64,000 nt of DNA from Rhizobium etli 8C-3 (GTDB lineage Bacteria > Pseudomonadota > Alphaproteobacteria > Rhizobiales > Rhizobiaceae), in contig NZ_CP017244.1 of assembly GCF_001908375.1 (NCBI RefSeq), positions 62,001 through 126,000 on the forward strand, given 5' to 3'. Below the pieces are notes generated by a model. That model was given only the letters and a program-made list of their open reading frames with translations, had not been told where the DNA came from and searched no databases. A program made the position numbers and the translations under genes. Below are positions 62,811 through 64,000 of this stretch, piece by piece (positions within the stretch are counted from its first letter, which is position 1; the number at the start of each line of letters is the position of its first letter).

Positions 62811-64000
62811 CGTCCCACATCATCCCAGTCGCGGGGGCGCACTTGTCTCCGATTCTGTCTCCTCTTGCTGCTGACATATTGACCGAGGGCGCGCCGCTCC
62901 TGCACAAATGGATCGAAGAGTACGGGTCTCCGCTTCACCTCGTGCTTCCGTCGGAACTCACTGCAAATGTCGAAGCCCTGCGCCACGTTCTCGACGATCG
63001 GGGCGTTGGGCACGCGATCTATTATGGGTCGAAAGTCAATAAATCTTCAGCCCTTCTGCAAGCCGCACTCGGGGCGGGCGCAGGAATCGACGTGTCGAGT
63101 GTTTACGAGCTTCGTGATGCTGTGAAACTTGGGGCTCGCGGTGACGATATCGTGGCGACCGGTCCCGCAAAGACGGCGCGATTTCACGACGAGCTGGTCC
63201 GCATCAGGGCTCTTGTCTCGGTTGATAGCCCGGAGGAGCTCGCCGACATATCGAGGCGGCTGCCGGCAAATGGCGCAAAGCAGCCTGTCCTCTTGCGACT
63301 GCAGCCGAAAGGACATGAGAAGAGCCGTTTTGGCATGGCTGCCGACACGGTACGAGCGTGCCTGTCGCGCATCGTTGGCGATGATCGTCTCCGGTTCGAC
63401 GGCATACATTTCCATTTGAGCGGATACCGCTTTCAGGATCGGTCGGTCGCGTTTGAGGAGGCCGCCAAGCTGATGGAGGAAGCACGCGCAATCGGATTGT
63501 CTCCAACAATGATCGATATCGGCGGCGGACTGCCGGCACAATATGTGTCTGAGGCGGCATGGGGAGAACATCTGCAGCGCCAAAGCGCCGACAATTACCG
63601 GACGGGTAAAGTTCCGGCTTCCTTTTATCCCTATGGCGGTCCGCTATCGGCGGCGGCGTGGCTTCGTCGCTTTTTGAACGCATTGCTCTCATCGGGCCAG
63701 ACTATTGAAGACTATTTCAGAGAGCGCAAACTAACGCTCGCGATGGAGCCGGGGCGCTCCCTTGTCGATCAGGCGGCGATTTCAGCTTTCCGTATCACAC
63801 GCGTGAAGGATCTCGGCGGCGGAAATGGCGTGATCTTCGTCGAAGGCAGCAGTTTCAGCGCCTGCGAGACCTGGTTTGCTTCCGAATTCATGGTGGATCC
63901 CATCCTGCTACCCCGGAACGACCGGGCTCCCCCGGGTGAGGCTTTCCGGGCCTACATTGCCGGTCACAGCTGCCTTGACGAAGACGTCCTGAGCAATCGC
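62807..64000 (+). CDS. PLP-dependent type III decarboxylase, SbnH-like (3' end beyond the window)
   Basis: 398 codons are visible and the frame is open at the edge. Alanine-racemase-type barrel: PLP Lys in IYYGSKVNKSSAL (about residue 79), IHFHLSGYRFQD, GGGLPAQYVS, MEPGRSLVDQAA and a C-terminal GHSCLDEDVLSNR. It resembles the SbnH/ornithine/diaminopimelate decarboxylase group; SbnH decarboxylates a citryl-diaminopropionate intermediate. The start overlaps the ParB-like stop (ATGA, 62807-62810). Confidence 0.9.
   Translation, partial: MTSHIIPVAGAHLSPILSPLAADILTEGAPLLHKWIEEYGSPLHLVLPSELTANVEALRHVLDDRGVGHAIYYGSKVNKSSALLQAALGAGAGIDVSSVYELRDAVKLGARGDDIVATGPAKTARFHDELVRIRALVSVDSPEELADISRRLPANGAKQPVLLRLQPKGHEKSRFGMAADTVRACLSRIVGDDRLRFDGIHFHLSGYRFQDRSVAFEEAAKLMEEARAIGLSPTMIDIGGGLPAQYVSEAAWGEHLQRQSADNYRTGKVPASFYPYGGPLSAAAWLRRFLNALLSSGQTIEDYFRERKLTLAMEPGRSLVDQAAISAFRITRVKDLGGGNGVIFVEGSSFSACETWFASEFMVDPILLPRNDRAPPGEAFRAYIAGHSCLDEDVLSNR

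Noticed and set aside
1..64000. CRISPR array, rRNA or intact tRNA genes
   Set aside because: No regularly spaced direct repeats with unique spacers and no rRNA-like or complete tRNA-like sequence was seen by eye; a covariance search would be decisive.

Overview
The window is GC-rich, dense DNA of an alphaproteobacterium, most likely a member of the Rhizobiales/Rhizobiaceae. This is inferred from TTGAT-N4-ATCAA (FixK/FNR) sites, a DUF47-Pit phosphate pair, a DUF2277 protein, an alphaproteobacterial cuckoo-type small RNA locus, a TGA-N9-TCA (RirA-type) site, many ABC importers with private regulators, and many decayed insertion sequences. The mix of catabolic cassettes, pseudogenes and IS scars suggests a plasmid, a chromid or an accessory region of the chromosome. 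I cannot name the species.

Region 1 (1-17 kb) is a signalling and low-oxygen/stress block. It starts with a secreted cupin, an MscS channel and a three-gene histidine kinase / receiver / receiver-adenylate cyclase unit joined by ATGA overlaps. From 5.1 to 16.9 kb, eight FixK/FNR-like boxes stand in front of nearly every gene: two small hypotheticals, three tandem-Usp proteins, a phasin-like protein, a phosphotransferase/P-loop fusion, a P-type cation ATPase and a 61-residue membrane peptide. A zinc alcohol dehydrogenase and a decayed ATP-grasp acyl-CoA ligase lie within the block. Five of the boxes sit 64-70 nt (centre to start codon) from their gene.

Region 2 (17-30 kb) is mixed housekeeping and accessory DNA: a glycerate kinase with an SLC13 permease, an OmpR-type two-component system, DUF47-Pit with a Pho-box-like site at the start codon, a cold-shock protein facing a ProQ/FinO RNA chaperone, DUF2277, a dead ATP-dependent DNA ligase domain and some orphans.

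Region 3 (30-44 kb) holds catabolic cassettes. They are a nitrilase-fold protein with an FMN alpha-hydroxyacid oxidase; a polar amino acid ABC importer with an agmatinase-like hydrolase and a divergent LysR regulator; and a LacI-controlled importer with a fused permease-ATPase plus two dehydrogenases. Between the last two lie remnants of GntR and Lrp regulators, a four-hairpin RNA with CCUCCUCCC in every loop, and an SRAP fragment.

Region 4 (44-50 kb) is a gene graveyard: a shrunken ISL3 element, IS-end-like repeats, aminotransferase, agmatinase and ABC fragments (some internally inverted) and an IS110 remnant, with an intact DUF4112 protein and a gamma-butyrobetaine-dioxygenase-like enzyme.

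Region 5 (50-62 kb) has LysR / SnoaL-like / SDR genes, a MarR-controlled secreted alpha/beta hydrolase, a GMC oxidoreductase, and a PrpF-like isomerase with an SsuABC/TauABC-type importer opposite a LysR regulator. It is followed by MFS, serine recombinase and IS66 debris.

Region 6 (62.3 kb to the edge) begins an operon behind a perfect TGA-N9-TCA iron-responsive-type site: a short ParB/SerK-like protein (SbnI-like) overlapping a PLP decarboxylase (SbnH-like). It probably continues as a carboxylate-siderophore cluster beyond the window.
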